The position numbers and the translations under genes were made by a program. A stretch of DNA of 64,000 bases from Actinomyces faecalis (lineage in GTDB: Bacteria; Actinomycetota; Actinomycetes; Actinomycetales; Actinomycetaceae), in contig NZ_CP063418.1 of NCBI RefSeq assembly GCF_013184985.2, forward strand, positions 1,736,001-1,800,000. Direction: 5' to 3'. This document shows, one piece after another, positions 35,780 to 45,288 of the stretch (the stretch's first letter is position 1; every line of letters starts with the position of its first letter). The notes beneath the pieces were generated by a model. The model worked only from the letters and a program-made list of their open reading frames with translations. It made no database searches and had not been told where the DNA came from.

Positions 35780-36841
35780 TCAGCTCGTACCGCCGGAAGG
35801 GGTGAGGACGAGCAGGGGCCGGGTCCGGTCCTTGGCCGAGGTCAACAGTGCCACGACCTGCCCGTCCGGCGCGAACCCCGCAGCCACCCCGCCCGTGCCG
35901 CCGGCCTTGGAGACGACGGCACGGGGCGGCACGACCGCACGCCCCATCACCCCCACGGGCAGGAGCTGGCCGTAGCCGACCGCACGAGCCTCAGCCTCCG
36001 ACAGGCTGACCACGGGGAAGCAGCGGCGTGCGACCTCAGACAGCGACAGGGTCGCCATCCCCTGAGGCCGGTCGGCGGCAGCGTCAGCCTCGACCAGCCC
36101 AGCCAGCCGCTCAACGGTCGCGGCCTCACTGACGTCAAAGGGGCCGACGACGGTACGACGCAGCGCCGTCAGGTGCGCACCGCACCCCAGCGCCACCCCG
36201 AGGTCCCGTGCCAGAGCGCGCACGTAGGTGCCCGAGGAGCAGGAGACCGTGAGGTCCAGGTCGACCACGACCGTGCCGTCACTCGCCCGCTCCTGCCGCA
36301 GACCGCCCTGGCGGGTCAGGGAGTGGATCGTCACCGGCCGGGCCGGCAGCTCGACGTCCTCCCCCCGGCGCACACGCGTGTAGGAGCGCACGCCGTCGAC
36401 CTTGATGGCGGAGACGGCGGAGGGCACCTGCATGATCTCCCCCGTCAGGGTGTCCAGCGCAGGCTCCAGGCACTCAGCGACCTCAGCGGCTCGCGCACCC
36501 CGAGCGCGCACCACCTCGCCCTCCGCGTCCTCGGTGACAGTCTCCTGCCCCAGGCGCACCGTGGCCCGGTAGGCCTTGTCCGCTCCCACCAGGTAGGTCA
36601 GGAACCGTGTAGCCCGTCCCACCCCGAGCACGAGCAGGCCTGTGGCCATCGGGTCCAGGGTCCCGGCGTGTCCTACCTTGCGGGTCGCTGCCATGCGGCG
36701 GGTCATCGCGACGACGTCGTGGCTGGTGACCGCGGCGTGCTTGTCCACGAGCACGATGCCGTCGGCGGCAGTGGCACCGCCACGAGGAAGGTCCCAGCGT
36801 CGGGGGGTGGCCGCAGGCGCCTGAGGACGAGCGGGACTCAC
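35780..36841 (-). CDS. truB: tRNA pseudouridine55 synthase
   Basis: TruB makes pseudouridine 55 in the T-loop of tRNAs. It has 353 residues. The catalytic motif GHAGTLDPMATGLL, with the essential aspartate, is at about residues 57-70. GIVLVDKHAAVTSHD precedes it and VSCSSGTYVRALARDLG follows near 200. The C-terminal PUA-like region is present. It overlaps rbfA by four bases (GTGA), so translation is coupled. Confidence 0.96.
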   Translation of the reverse strand: MSPARPQAPAATPRRWDLPRGGATAADGIVLVDKHAAVTSHDVVAMTRRMAATRKVGHAGTLDPMATGLLVLGVGRATRFLTYLVGADKAYRATVRLGQETVTEDAEGEVVRARGARAAEVAECLEPALDTLTGEIMQVPSAVSAIKVDGVRSYTRVRRGEDVELPARPVTIHSLTRQGGLRQERASDGTVVVDLDLTVSCSSGTYVRALARDLGVALGCGAHLTALRRTVVGPFDVSEAATVERLAGLVEADAAADRPQGMATLSLSEVARRCFPVVSLSEAEARAVGYGQLLPVGVMGRAVVPPRAVVSKAGGTGGVAAGFAPDGQVVALLTSAKDRTRPLLVLTPSGGTS

Positions 36842-37290
36842 TCCTCCCAGCCCTCAACGACCGCGGGCTCCTCGTCATCGTGCCGGTAGGGGTCGGCGTC
36901 ACCGGCGTAGGTCGCCCCCGCCGTCGCGCGCGCGATCTCCTCGTCCTTGGCTCGCGCCTGGGCCAGGGCGTCCTCGAAGGTCTTGGCCTGCGTCGGCAGC
37001 GCGTCCGGCTGGAAGGTGATCGAGGGCGTCAGACGGATACCGAGCGCCTTGCCGACCTCGGAGCGGATCAGGCCCGTGGCCGAGCGCAGCGCGGCGGCGG
37101 TGTCGCGGCGCTCTCGCTCAGAGCCGTACACGGTGTAGAAAACCGTGGCCTGCTGCAGGTCACCGGTCACGCGCACGTCCGTGATCGTGACGAAACCCAG
37201 ACGAGGATCCTTGATACGCCCCTGCAGGAGCCTGGCAACGGTCTGGTGGATGCGGTCAGCGACCTTGCGGGCACGTGCTGCGTCTGCCAT
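36838..37290 (-). CDS. rbfA: Ribosome-binding factor A
   Basis: RbfA is a small KH-fold protein for maturation of the 30S subunit and 16S rRNA processing. It has 150 residues, with the core DPRLGFVTITDVRVTGDLQQ and a C-terminal acidic, disordered tail. ATG is preceded by AAGGAG seven bases away. It normally follows infB closely; here about 720 bases with two relic genes intervene. Confidence 0.95.
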   Translation of the reverse strand: MADAARARKVADRIHQTVARLLQGRIKDPRLGFVTITDVRVTGDLQQATVFYTVYGSERERRDTAAALRSATGLIRSEVGKALGIRLTPSITFQPDALPTQAKTFEDALAQARAKDEEIARATAGATYAGDADPYRHDDEEPAVVEGWEE

Positions 37291-37438
37291 CGGTGTTCTC
37301 CTTGCACGAGGTTCCCAGTCGGCCGGGAGGCCGACTGTCCCGCAGGCTGCGGGCAGCAGATTGTCTCAGATCCGCGCCCGCTCAGCCCGGGCACCGAGCG
37401 AGATCACACCGCTTGAGGGAGCTACACAAGAGATCTTT

Positions 37439-37462
37439 ATTTACCGGATTTATCCGGTAAAT
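37439..37462. promoter_or_regulatory. AT-rich perfect palindrome
   Basis: ATTTACCGGAT and ATCCGGTAAAT form perfect 11-bp arms around TT. The stretch 37430-37470 is strikingly AT-rich against its surroundings. It resembles an operator for a dimeric repressor, and lies about 75 bases upstream of the molybdopterin-oxidoreductase relic and about 150 upstream of rbfA on the other strand. No regulator gene is nearby. Confidence 0.55.
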
Positions 37463-37535
37463 ATTACCGTCTCCTCACCCCCTCCCGAATGGCCACCGAT
37501 GTCCCCCTTCCTCACGGCGTCGTCTACGTCACCCT

Positions 37536-37778
37536 CATGATCGCGACCGGAGCCTGGCGCTGGAGGAGGACACGGTCCTGGCCTGGGGCCGTAACGACGC
37601 GCCCCTGTCCCCGATGCTCGGCGCGCCGCTGCGTATGCGCTGCGAGTCCGCCCACGGATACAAGATGGTCACGTGGGTACGCTCGGTGACCGTCATCCGT
37701 GACTATCGCGAGGTCAGTGACGGCATGGGAGGCACTCGCGAGGACTCCGGGTACCAGGACGTCGACGCCCGCATCTAG
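37536..37778 (+). pseudogene. Relic of a molybdopterin-dependent oxidoreductase (C-terminus)
   Basis: A reading frame ending at TAG 37776-37778 encodes about 75 residues matching the C-terminus of sulfite-oxidase-like molybdoenzymes. It shows LALEEDTVLAWGRNDAPLSP, then GAPLRMRCESAHGYKMVTWV with the typical Gly-Tyr-Lys and Trp, and GGTREDSGYQD at the end. There is no start codon with a ribosome binding site, and the catalytic N-terminal three quarters are absent, so this is a remnant. It interrupts the infB-rbfA spacing. Confidence 0.65.
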
Positions 37779-37918
37779 GAGCGAGGTCGAGGCCAGCGCC
37801 CGGCCGAGATCTCCTCGTGGAAGACCGCCCAGGCTATGAGGAGCTGGAGGACCGGTGAGACGAACTGGACCAGGCCAGTGGCACGCTGTCGGGTGGCAGC
37901 TTCGGCTGGGCTCACCCG
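37775..37918 (-). pseudogene. Relic of a RarD/EamA-type permease (C-terminus)
   Basis: On the minus strand a frame ending at TAG 37777-37775 reads ATGLVQFVSPVLQLLIAWAV then FHEEISAGRW. This matches the penultimate membrane helix and loop of RarD-like EamA transporters (LGxxQYxxPxxQ..., HE...RW). The rest of the gene is missing on both sides. Its stop overlaps the stop of the molybdoenzyme relic in one CTAG, so the two relics meet tail to tail. Confidence 0.5.
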
Positions 37919-37928
37919 CATACGGTAC

Positions 37929-37974
37929 GACGACGGCGCTGTCACCTCCGTGGGAAGGTGGCAGCGCCGTCGTC
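37929..37974 (-). terminator. infB terminator hairpin
   Basis: 19-bp arms (37929-37947 and 37956-37974, one G-U-type mismatch) enclose an eight-base loop, 36 bases past the infB stop. It implies that infB and rbfA are transcribed separately here, unlike the common operon. Confidence 0.7.
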
Positions 37975-38010
37975 CTCAGGCTGAGTCAGCCAGCCCGACT
38001 GGGCACGCCG

Positions 38011-41001
38011 TCAGTCGCGCGGCTTCTCGCGCATCTCCCAGGTCTCGATGACGTCACCCTCGGCGATGTCCTTGAAGCCCAGGTTGATACCGCACTCGTA
38101 GCCCTCGCGAACCTCGGTGACGTCGTCCTTCTCGCGGCGCAGCGACTCGATGGACAGGTTGCCGTCCACCACGACACCGTCACGCACCAGGCGGGCCTTG
38201 GTGCCCCGCTTGATGATGCCGGAGCGCACGATCGAACCGGCGATGGAGCCGAACTTCGAGGAGTGGAAGACCTGTCGGATCTCGGCGGTGCCGAGCTCGA
38301 CCTCCTCGTAGACGGGCTTGAGCATGCCCTTCATCGCAGCCTCGACGTCCTCGATCGCGGAGTAGATGACTGAGTAGAACTTCATGTCCACGCCCTCGCG
38401 GTCGGCCAGCTCGGCCACCCGCTCGGCGGGACGGACGTTGAAGCCGATGATGACGGCGGAGTCGACCGTGGCCAGGTTGACGTCGTTCTGCGTGATGGCA
38501 CCCACGCCACGGTGGATGATGCGCAGGGCGACCTCCTCGCCCACGTCGATCTTGAGCAGCGAGTCCTCCAGGGCCTCGACCGCACCCGAGGAGTCTCCCT
38601 TGAGGATGAGGTTGAGGGTGTCGACCTTACCCTCCTTGAGGACGTCGGTGAGGTTCTCCAGAGACACACGCTTGCGGCGCTTGGCCAGGAGCGCGGCGCG
38701 CTCAGCGGCCTCACGCTTGTCCGCGATCTGACGTGCGGTCCGGTCGTCGGGCGCGACGATGAAGGAGTCACCGGCGCTAGGCACGTTGGTCAGGCCCAGG
38801 ACCAGCGCGGGGCTGCCGGGGCCGACCTTCTCCAGGGCGTCGCCATGCTCGTTGAACATGGCACGCACGCGACCGTAGGCGCTGCCGGCCACGATGGGAT
38901 CACCCACGTGCAGGGTGCCGCGCTCGACCAGGATGGTCGAGACCGCGCCACGGCCCTTGTCCAGCTTGGCCTCGATCGTGACGCCTCGGGCGTCGGAGTC
39001 GGGGTTGGCCCGCAGGTCCAGCGCAGCGTCAGCCGTCAGCAGCACGGCCTCAAGCAGCTCGTCGATGTGCAGGCGCTGCTTGGCCGAGATGTCGACGAAC
39101 ATCGTGTCGCCGCCGTACTCCTCGGGCACGAGACCGTACTCGGTGAGCTGACCACGGATCTTGTCCGGGTTGGCGCCCTCCCTGTCGATCTTGTTGACCG
39201 CGACCACGATCGGCACACCGGCCGCCTGGGCGTGGTTGAGCGCCTCGACCGTCTGGGGCATGACGCCGTCATCGGCAGCGACCACGAGGATGGCGATGTC
39301 GGTGACCTCGGCACCACGGGCACGCATAGCCGTGAAGGCCTCGTGACCGGGGGTGTCGATGAAGGTGATCCGACGGTCCTCGTCGTTCAGGTGCACGCGC
39401 ACCTGGTAGGCACCGATGGACTGCGTGATACCGCCGGCCTCTCCGGCCACGACGTCCGTGGACCGGATGGCGTCCAGCAGCTTGGTCTTACCGTGGTCGA
39501 CGTGGCCCATGACCGTGACCACCGGGGGCCGCGGAAGCAGGTCGGCGTCGTCGAGCTCGGCCTCCTCAGCCTGCAGGTCGATGTCGAAGGACTCCAGGAG
39601 CTCGCGCTCCTCGTCCTCGGGCGAGACGATCTTGACGTCGTAGCCGAGCTCGGCACCCAGCAGGGCGAAGGTGTCCTCGTCCACGGACTGGGTGGCCGTC
39701 ACCATCTCTCCCAGGTGGAACAGGACCGTCACCAGGGCCGCGGGGTTGGCGTTGATCTTCTCCGCCAGGTCCGTCAGGGTCGCGCCCTGACGCACCCGGA
39801 CAGGCGTGGAGCCGTCACCGCGGGGAACGATCACGCCGCCGATCGACGGCGCGCCCTGCTGCTCGAACTCCTGCCTCTTGGCGCGCTTGGACTTGCGTCC
39901 GCGCTGGCTGGAGCCACCGCGCCCGAAGGCTCCCTGCGTGGAGCCACGGCCACCGCGGCCTCCGCGAGGACCGCCACCGAAGCCGCCGCCGGGACGGCCT
40001 GTGCCACCACCGGCGCCACCGCGACCGCCGCCGCCCGAGCGTCCACCACGGCCGCCCTGGCCCCCGCGAGCCGCGCCGGGGCGGGCGACCGAGGAGTGGC
40101 CGGGCATCATGCCGGGGTTGGGACGAGGACCACCGCCGGGGCGGGGACCGGGACGCGCTCCGCCCTGGGGACGAGGACCGCCGTTGCCAGCCGTCTGCGG
40201 GCGCGGGCCGCCGTGGCTGCCACCGGGGCGAGGTCCGGGACGTGGACCGCCCTGGGAACGAGGACCACCGGAGCCGCCCGGACGGGGCATGCCCTGGGAG
40301 GAGGCGAAGGGATTGTTGCCTGGGCGCGGCGCGCCCTGACCTCGCGAGGCTCCCTGGCCGCGTGAGGACCCCTGGCGCTCACCGCGCTCAGAGCGCTGGC
40401 CACCACGCCCGCCGGGGCGGGGCATGCCCTGGGAGGAGGCGAAGGGATTGTTTCCTGGGCGCGGCGCACCCGGGCGCGGGCCCGGAGTCGGCGCACCCGG
40501 GCGCGGGCCCGGGGTCGGCGCCGCCGGGCGCGGGCCCGGGGTCGGCACGTGGTCACCGCGGCTGGCAGGCTCGCTAGGAGCCTGGAAGGCCGGGGCGGAG
40601 GGCCTGGCGGCCGGCTTGGGAGCCGCCGGCGCAGAGGCTGCCGGGCTCGAGGCCTGCTCAGAGGGGGTCTGAGCAGGGCCAGGCCTGGCCGCGCCCTGCT
40701 CGGCAGAGGTGCTGGGCGCCGGCTTGCCGGGGGCAGCAGGCTTCGGGGCACCCTGGCGCGGGGCAGGCTTGGCTGCCGGGGACTTGGGTGCGGAGGATCC
40801 GGAGTCCTTGCCCGCCAGGGAGGCGGACTGCTCGGCAAAGTGCTCGCGGACCCGGCGAGCGACGGGGGGCTCAACCGCCGAGGAGGCCGCCTTGACGAAC
40901 TCTCCCTGGTCCTTGAGCCAGGCCAGGATCACCTTGGAGGTGATCTTCTTGCCAGTGGGGTCGAGCTCCTTCGCGAGCTCGTGAACGCGTGGTTTAGCCA
41001 C
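38011..41001 (-). CDS. infB: Translation initiation factor IF-2
   Basis: IF-2 is the GTPase that places initiator tRNA on the ribosome and joins the subunits. It has 996 residues. The N-terminal IF2_N segment is followed by a long Pro/Gly/Arg-rich region (about residues 75-390) with imperfect repeats around [15 protein letters not shown] and PTPGPRPGA. The second IF2_N region precedes the G domain, with GHVDHGKT at 499-506, DTPGHEAF and NKID. Domains II-IV, including the tRNA-binding C2, follow. The start follows GGAGAAAAGTGGCTAAACC on the minus strand. Confidence 0.97.
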   Translation of the reverse strand: MAKPRVHELAKELDPTGKKITSKVILAWLKDQGEFVKAASSAVEPPVARRVREHFAEQSASLAGKDSGSSAPKSPAAKPAPRQGAPKPAAPGKPAPSTSAEQGAARPGPAQTPSEQASSPAASAPAAPKPAARPSAPAFQAPSEPASRGDHVPTPGPRPAAPTPGPRPGAPTPGPRPGAPRPGNNPFASSQGMPRPGGRGGQRSERGERQGSSRGQGASRGQGAPRPGNNPFASSQGMPRPGGSGGPRSQGGPRPGPRPGGSHGGPRPQTAGNGGPRPQGGARPGPRPGGGPRPNPGMMPGHSSVARPGAARGGQGGRGGRSGGGGRGGAGGGTGRPGGGFGGGPRGGRGGRGSTQGAFGRGGSSQRGRKSKRAKRQEFEQQGAPSIGGVIVPRGDGSTPVRVRQGATLTDLAEKINANPAALVTVLFHLGEMVTATQSVDEDTFALLGAELGYDVKIVSPEDEERELLESFDIDLQAEEAELDDADLLPRPPVVTVMGHVDHGKTKLLDAIRSTDVVAGEAGGITQSIGAYQVRVHLNDEDRRITFIDTPGHEAFTAMRARGAEVTDIAILVVAADDGVMPQTVEALNHAQAAGVPIVVAVNKIDREGANPDKIRGQLTEYGLVPEEYGGDTMFVDISAKQRLHIDELLEAVLLTADAALDLRANPDSDARGVTIEAKLDKGRGAVSTILVERGTLHVGDPIVAGSAYGRVRAMFNEHGDALEKVGPGSPALVLGLTNVPSAGDSFIVAPDDRTARQIADKREAAERAALLAKRRKRVSLENLTDVLKEGKVDTLNLILKGDSSGAVEALEDSLLKIDVGEEVALRIIHRGVGAITQNDVNLATVDSAVIIGFNVRPAERVAELADREGVDMKFYSVIYSAIEDVEAAMKGMLKPVYEEVELGTAEIRQVFHSSKFGSIAGSIVRSGIIKRGTKARLVRDGVVVDGNLSIESLRREKDDVTEVREGYECGINLGFKDIAEGDVIETWEMREKPRD

Positions 41002-41018
41002 TTTTCTCCTGTCCGGTT

Positions 41019-41041
41019 GCCCACCCCGGATCAGGGTGGGC
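41019..41041 (-). promoter_or_regulatory. Intercistronic hairpin before infB
   Basis: GCCCACCC and GGGTGGGC form an 8-bp stem with a seven-base loop in the 104-base ylxR-infB gap, about 20 bases before the infB start. It could be an attenuator or an RNA-processing site. Confidence 0.4.
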
Positions 41042-41105
41042 GTCAGTTGAGGCAGCTCATCGCTGGGTACTCATCGGGTGCCCATCGGCTTCCTACCCGC
41101 CTTCT

Positions 41106-41435
41106 TCATCGGTCGTTGTCGCGGCGCACGTCCGGTGCGTCGCTCGCGCGCCCTGTCTCGCCGTCCTGGCTGACCCAGGAGGCGATCCACTCACGCACGG
41201 GAGCCGCATCCAGCGGCTCACTGGTGCGCAGCGCGCGCCCGAGGGCTCGTCTGCGCTCGGCCAGCTCCAGGCACGCGGGGTCCAGGTGGATCCACGCTCC
41301 TCGCCCTGGCATAGCCGCCCGGGCGTCGACGCGGAGCTCGCCGTCGTCGATCACCAGGCGCAGCATCTGCGCCCGGGGTCCCTGAGCACGACAACCGACA
41401 CAGGTCCGTTCAGGCACGTGTGAGAGGTGCTTCAC
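41106..41435 (-). CDS. ylxR: YlxR family RNA-binding protein
   Basis: This is a 109-residue YlxR (DUF448) protein. The conserved [20 protein letters not shown] is near residues 8-27, and the [17 protein letters not shown] motif near 44-60. In Bacillus a YlxR acts on nucleoid or RNase P activity; the role in Actinobacteria is less clear. It lies in the standard nusA-ylxR-infB order. The start is GTG with GGGAAGGA further upstream, weakly spaced. Confidence 0.92.
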   Translation of the reverse strand: MKHLSHVPERTCVGCRAQGPRAQMLRLVIDDGELRVDARAAMPGRGAWIHLDPACLELAERRRALGRALRTSEPLDAAPVREWIASWVSQDGETGRASDAPDVRRDNDR

Positions 41436-41478
41436 CGTCTCGCCGCGTCCTTCCCGTCGTGTCAGTGGCCCGGGACCA

Positions 41479-41502
41479 CTGGTGACCTCTCGAGGTCACC
41501 AG
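41479..41502 (-). promoter_or_regulatory. Hairpin between nusA and ylxR
   Basis: CTGGTGACCT and AGGTCACCAG form a perfect 10-bp stem with a four-base loop in the 107-base gap past nusA. It has no U-run, so partial termination or processing is more likely than a strong end. Confidence 0.45.
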
Positions 41503-41542
41503 AGCCGCTCAGGGTCCTGAGCAAGTCTAGCCGCAGCAGGGC

Positions 41543-42589
41543 TCAGGCATCCTGCTCGGCAACTGAGGGGCCTGTCACGTCGTCGGCGCGAGAACCGCGC
41601 CCCGGGACCACCTCGCCGCTCTCGGCGTCAGCGTGGATGTCGATCTTCCAGCCGGTCAGTCTCGCGGCCAGACGGGCGTTCTGCCCCTCCTTGCCGATCG
41701 CCAGGGAGAGCTGGAAGTCCGGAACCACCGCCTTGGCGGTCTGGTCCTCCATGGACTGGATGTGTACCGAGGACACGCGCGCCGGGGACAAGGCGTTGGC
41801 GATGAAGCGGGCCGGCTCGTCGGAGTAGTCGACGATGTCGATCTTCTCCCCGCCCAGCTCCGCCATGACGGCGCGCACACGCTGCCCCATCGGGCCGATG
41901 CACGCCCCCTTGGCGCCCAGGCCCCGCTGACGCGAGCGCACGGCCATCTTCGTGCGGTGGCCTGCCTCGCGAGCCACGGCCATGATCTCGACGTCACCGG
42001 AGACCAGCTCGGGCACCTCACGCTCGAAGAGCTGACGCACCAGCCCGGGATGGGTGCGCGAGAGGATGATCTGCGCACCCTTGGGCCCACGAGAGACCTC
42101 GGTGACGTAGGCGCGGACGCGGTCGCCGTGGCGGTAGCGCTCACCGGGCACCTGCTCGTGAGGAGGCATGATCCCCTCGTGCTCCTCGTCCAGGCGCACG
42201 TAGACCACGCGCGGGTCGCGGCCCTGCTCCACGGTGCCGGAGATGAGCTCACCGGCCTTGTCCTTGAACGCCCCCAGGACCTCGAAGTCGCGACGGTCCT
42301 GGATGCGCTGGACGATCACCGAGCGGGCTGTCGCCTGCGCGATCCGGCCGAAGTCGTCCGGGGTGTCGTCGAAGTACTCGCCCGTGGGCTGGTCCTCCTC
42401 GTCCACCTCAGGAGCCAGCACCGCCATGTGGCCGCTGCGCCGGTCGATCTCGACGTGCGCACCACGGATGGCGCCGGGAACCTTGGCGTAGGCGCCCAGG
42501 ATCGCGTCCTCGATGGCAGGAAGGAGGTCCTCAAGGTCGATGCCCAGCTCCTGGGCGGCACCTCGCAGCTCCGGCATGTTGATGTCCAT
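41543..42589 (-). CDS. nusA: Transcription elongation/termination factor NusA
   Basis: NusA binds RNA polymerase and nascent RNA and affects pausing, termination and antitermination. It has 348 residues: N-terminal RNAP-binding domain ([20 protein letters not shown]), S1 domain near 125-195 and two KH domains ([40 protein letters not shown]). It lacks the C-terminal acidic repeats of E. coli NusA, as expected for Actinobacteria. GAGAGGAC precedes the ATG. rimP ends 27 bases upstream. Confidence 0.97.
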   Translation of the reverse strand: MDINMPELRGAAQELGIDLEDLLPAIEDAILGAYAKVPGAIRGAHVEIDRRSGHMAVLAPEVDEEDQPTGEYFDDTPDDFGRIAQATARSVIVQRIQDRRDFEVLGAFKDKAGELISGTVEQGRDPRVVYVRLDEEHEGIMPPHEQVPGERYRHGDRVRAYVTEVSRGPKGAQIILSRTHPGLVRQLFEREVPELVSGDVEIMAVAREAGHRTKMAVRSRQRGLGAKGACIGPMGQRVRAVMAELGGEKIDIVDYSDEPARFIANALSPARVSSVHIQSMEDQTAKAVVPDFQLSLAIGKEGQNARLAARLTGWKIDIHADAESGEVVPGRGSRADDVTGPSVAEQDA

Positions 42590-42616
42590 GGTGTCCTCTC
42601 TCGTCCGCGTGCCTGC

Positions 42617-43081
42617 TCAGAAGACGACGACCATCCGGGCCTCGATGAGGTCCGCGTAGCCGATCGTGTGCTCGCTGCCGTCGACCTCGATGGTGACGGT
42701 CTCCTCGTCCGCACGGAGCACGGTACCGGTCAGGGTCTGCTCCGCCGTCACCAGACGGGCGTCGTGGCCGGTGGCGCGGCGGAAGGTACGGGGCGTGGTC
42801 AGCTCGCGCTCAGCCCCGGGGCTGGTGACCTCCAGGGTGTACTGCCCCTTGACCGGGTCGGCCTCGTCCAGGGCGTCCGAGACGGCCTGCGTCGCCTCGG
42901 CCACGGTGTCCATGTCCAGGTCACCCGGTCCGTCAGGCAGGTCGACGACGACGCGGACGGTGGAGTACCGGCCGGCGCGAGTGGTCTCTACCCCTTCCAG
43001 GAACAGGCCTGCCTGCTCGACCACGGGGGTGAGCAGCTGCCTGAGCCGCTCGGTCGTCGCAGTTGACGGCGTGTCTGCCAT
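42617..43081 (-). CDS. rimP: Ribosome maturation factor RimP
   Basis: RimP helps early 30S assembly. The product has 154 residues with the two-domain form: an N-terminal alpha/beta domain (EQAGLFLEGVETTRAG) and the SPGAERELTTPRTFRRATGH motif around residues 88-107, then an SH3-like C-terminal domain. GGAAGGGA precedes ATG 43081. It heads the nusA operon and is divergent from the lipoprotein gene at 43195. Confidence 0.94.
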   Translation of the reverse strand: MADTPSTATTERLRQLLTPVVEQAGLFLEGVETTRAGRYSTVRVVVDLPDGPGDLDMDTVAEATQAVSDALDEADPVKGQYTLEVTSPGAERELTTPRTFRRATGHDARLVTAEQTLTGTVLRADEETVTIEVDGSEHTIGYADLIEARMVVVF

Positions 43082-43194
43082 GGGGTCCCTTCCAGGTCGT
43101 CGTTCGTGTCACCAGCCGTGCGCGCAGGCGCCCAGGGGCGTCCACGGGCGTGGCCAGTACGACTCATGCTACCTGGCCGTGCCAGGATCACCGT

Positions 43195-44172
43195 GTGAAG
43201 CCTGCACACCTGCTGTCCTCCCCCGCCCTGTCGCGTCCGGCACGCGCTGGCCTCGCCCTCACCCTCGCCGGCGCCCTGCTGGCTGGCACAAGCGCCTGCG
43301 ACCTCAGGCTGGGCCACGGAGCCCCGGCCACGCTGCCCACGGCCTCGGCCGCCGAGGCCACCCGGGACGCGCTGGCGCGCCAGGCCGCCCTCATCTCCTC
43401 AACGGCCCAGGTCGTCTCGGCCTCAGGACAGGCCGAGGCTGCTTCCCAGGCCGCTCGGCTCATCGAGGACGCCGACGTCCAGGTCCAGGCGCTGGGCGGA
43501 GTGTGGCAGCCGTGGCCGAGCCCGGCCCCCACCCCGCTTCCAACGACGACGCCCGTGCCCACGGCCCCGTCCTACGCCACCCCCGGTGACCTGCTGGACT
43601 CGCTCGTCGCCGGCGCGCAGCAGGCTCACGAGGCGGCCCTCCAGGCTCCTGACGCCGCTGCCGCCCAGCTCTACACCGCCCTCACCGTCTCCTGGGCCAC
43701 GGCGGCCAGCCAGCTGGCGACGCCCCTGGGCCAGTCCGAGGCGACCTGGCCGACCGGTGCCGCCCGACAGGTATCGACGGTGACGACCACGCTGGACGCT
43801 GACCTCCTGCAGGCCTATGACGCTGCCCGCTACGCGATGGAGGAGGTGGCGGCACGGTCCGCCGACGCCCGACGCTCCCGGGCCCAGACCGACGCCGCCT
43901 ACGCCGACGACGTCGTCAACGCCTCGATCGCGCTGGGGGGCACCGACTCACGGCTGGCTGCCTACGCCGCCCCGGCGTCCGACGGCTCAACGAGCACTGA
44001 TGTGGCCTGGGCCCAGCAGGCCTGGGTGAGGGTATGCGAGCAGGAGATCGTCTCGCTGGGTGCCCCTGGCTTGTCCCAGAGGGCTGCGGCCATTGATGCC
44101 GCAATCGACGCCGGCCTACGCGCCCAGGCCTGGGGCGCGCCGCTGCCCGCCCTGCCCGGCTATGACGCCTGA
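43195..44172 (+). CDS. DUF4439 ferritin-like lipoprotein
   Basis: This is a predicted lipoprotein of 325 residues. After a basic N-terminus, a hydrophobic stretch ends in LAGTSAC, a lipobox with the cysteine near residue 35. A Pro/Thr-rich linker follows at about residues 115-130. The C-terminal half is helical, with AYDAARYAMEEVAARSADA, and resembles DUF4439 ferritin-like domains found near rimP in Actinobacteria. No di-iron ligand set can be firmly assigned. GTG 43195 has AGGA seven bases upstream; CAGGAT also lies at -12 to -7, so either mode of initiation is possible. Confidence 0.75.
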   Translation: MKPAHLLSSPALSRPARAGLALTLAGALLAGTSACDLRLGHGAPATLPTASAAEATRDALARQAALISSTAQVVSASGQAEAASQAARLIEDADVQVQALGGVWQPWPSPAPTPLPTTTPVPTAPSYATPGDLLDSLVAGAQQAHEAALQAPDAAAAQLYTALTVSWATAASQLATPLGQSEATWPTGAARQVSTVTTTLDADLLQAYDAARYAMEEVAARSADARRSRAQTDAAYADDVVNASIALGGTDSRLAAYAAPASDGSTSTDVAWAQQAWVRVCEQEIVSLGAPGLSQRAAAIDAAIDAGLRAQAWGAPLPALPGYDA

Positions 44173-44219
44173 CAGGGCGGGGCGGTGCTACGCTCTCGGG
44201 CTGGCGCAGCGCCCCTGGG

Positions 44220-44984
44220 TTAGCACCGGGCGGGTGTGACGGTCACAGCACTGAGGAAGACCTGCTGGTTATTGCGGCAGATGTTGCCCTTACCGCTCGG
44301 GATCGGGTTGGTGTAGGTGATGGTCAGGGAGGTCACCGACTCCCCTGAGACCGTGTAGGTGACGTCACCGCGAGTCGATGTCTCGGCACTGATCTCTGAC
44401 ACCGCCTCCCTGTCCCACTCGGGCTCGACCGCAGGACGCGCCTCCACGGTGGACGTGCCGCTCCCCGTGACCGCGACGAAAGCCGGGTCCTTTGCCTGCG
44501 CCTGGATCTTCGCCCCGTCAACCGACACTGTGACGACGTCTATGTAGCTGGTATCAACAGGAAAGTCCCGTAGCCGCATGGCGTCGATGTCGTGGATGGT
44601 GAACGAGACCTCTGACATCGGCTTCGGGAAGGTGATGACGACGGTCTCACCGGCGGAGTTGATCCCACAGGTGCCCAGGGCCAGCCAGGTACCCGGGATG
44701 GCCGTAAAAGACGTGATGACGCCATTGGTGTAATCGTTCTGTCGTCCCGGATTCTGCCGATGGTCGTCAAGGGTCTTGCCGTTGAGCGTGATCGACGCGC
44801 TCGCCGCCATCCCGCTGCCGGTGAGCGGGATAGTCGTCTGCTCCTTCTTCGTGTTCGTCCACTGCAGCGTGGTCGGGTCGCAGGCGGACAACGCCGCAGC
44901 GGGTGCCGCGGGTGCTATCACGATCGCGGGCGCGGCCCATGAGGCCCCCTTCATCACCGTTCGTCGCCTCATCCCCTCAGTCAT
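44220..44984 (-). CDS. Tat-exported secreted protein, unknown function
   Basis: I do not recognise a family. The 254-residue product starts MTEGMRRRTVMKGASWAAPA, a twin-arginine signal of the actinobacterial RRRTVMKGA-WAAPA type, with cleavage probably after AAALSA. The mature part is mostly beta-strand-like with Thr/Ser/Val richness (ETVVITFPKPMSEVSFTIHD; TSLTITYTNPIPSGKGNICR) and has cysteines near both ends and in LGTCGIN. It looks like a surface or adhesin-like domain. ATG 44984 has GAGAGGAG nine bases upstream and the Arg pair five residues later. It converges with the lipoprotein gene. Upstream are two long G-tracts. Confidence 0.7.
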   Translation of the reverse strand: MTEGMRRRTVMKGASWAAPAIVIAPAAPAAALSACDPTTLQWTNTKKEQTTIPLTGSGMAASASITLNGKTLDDHRQNPGRQNDYTNGVITSFTAIPGTWLALGTCGINSAGETVVITFPKPMSEVSFTIHDIDAMRLRDFPVDTSYIDVVTVSVDGAKIQAQAKDPAFVAVTGSGTSTVEARPAVEPEWDREAVSEISAETSTRGDVTYTVSGESVTSLTITYTNPIPSGKGNICRNNQQVFLSAVTVTPARC

Positions 44985-45060
44985 CGCGGGGCACTCCTCT
45001 CGTGATACGAGCAAATAACAGTCCACCCCCACAGAGAGGGCGCTCTGATCATTCACCCCG

Positions 45061-45131
45061 CCCCCCCCCCCGCAACCCCAGACGAGATTCTGGGTCCCAG
45101 ATCACATATGCAGCACCCGTGCCCCCCCCCC
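45061..45131 (-). repeat. Two long G-homopolymer tracts upstream of the Tat-exported protein
   Basis: On the minus strand there is a G11 run at 45071-45061 and a G10 run at 45131-45122. The nearer one ends 76 bases before the start codon at 44984. The 304-base gap between this gene and proS has no gene; besides the tracts it holds only the proS terminator. Runs of this length slip in replication in other bacteria and can vary promoter spacing. Confidence 0.7.
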
Positions 45132-45213
45132 GCCGAGCACTGCCTTCCTTCGCCTTCCCCGCACTACGTGGCTAGTCATCACGCGTCTTGAGACCAGCCG
45201 CAACAAAACAGCC

Positions 45214-45256
45214 AGGCCGGTGGAGGCAGCACCCGAGGTGCTGCCTCCACCGGCCT
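45214..45256 (-). terminator. proS terminator
   Basis: Perfect 20-bp arms (45214-45233 and 45237-45256) with a three-base loop, followed on the minus strand by GGCTGTTTTGTT. It is the clearest U-tailed terminator in the window, 33 bases past the proS stop. Confidence 0.85.
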
Positions 45257-45288
45257 CAGTCCTTGTTCTTCCGTCCCCCCGGACTCCG

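Noticed and set aside
38512..40365. A 617-codon plus-strand frame opposite infB
   Set aside because: It is an antisense shadow; the Ala/Thr/Gly repeats only reflect the IF-2 N-terminal repeats.
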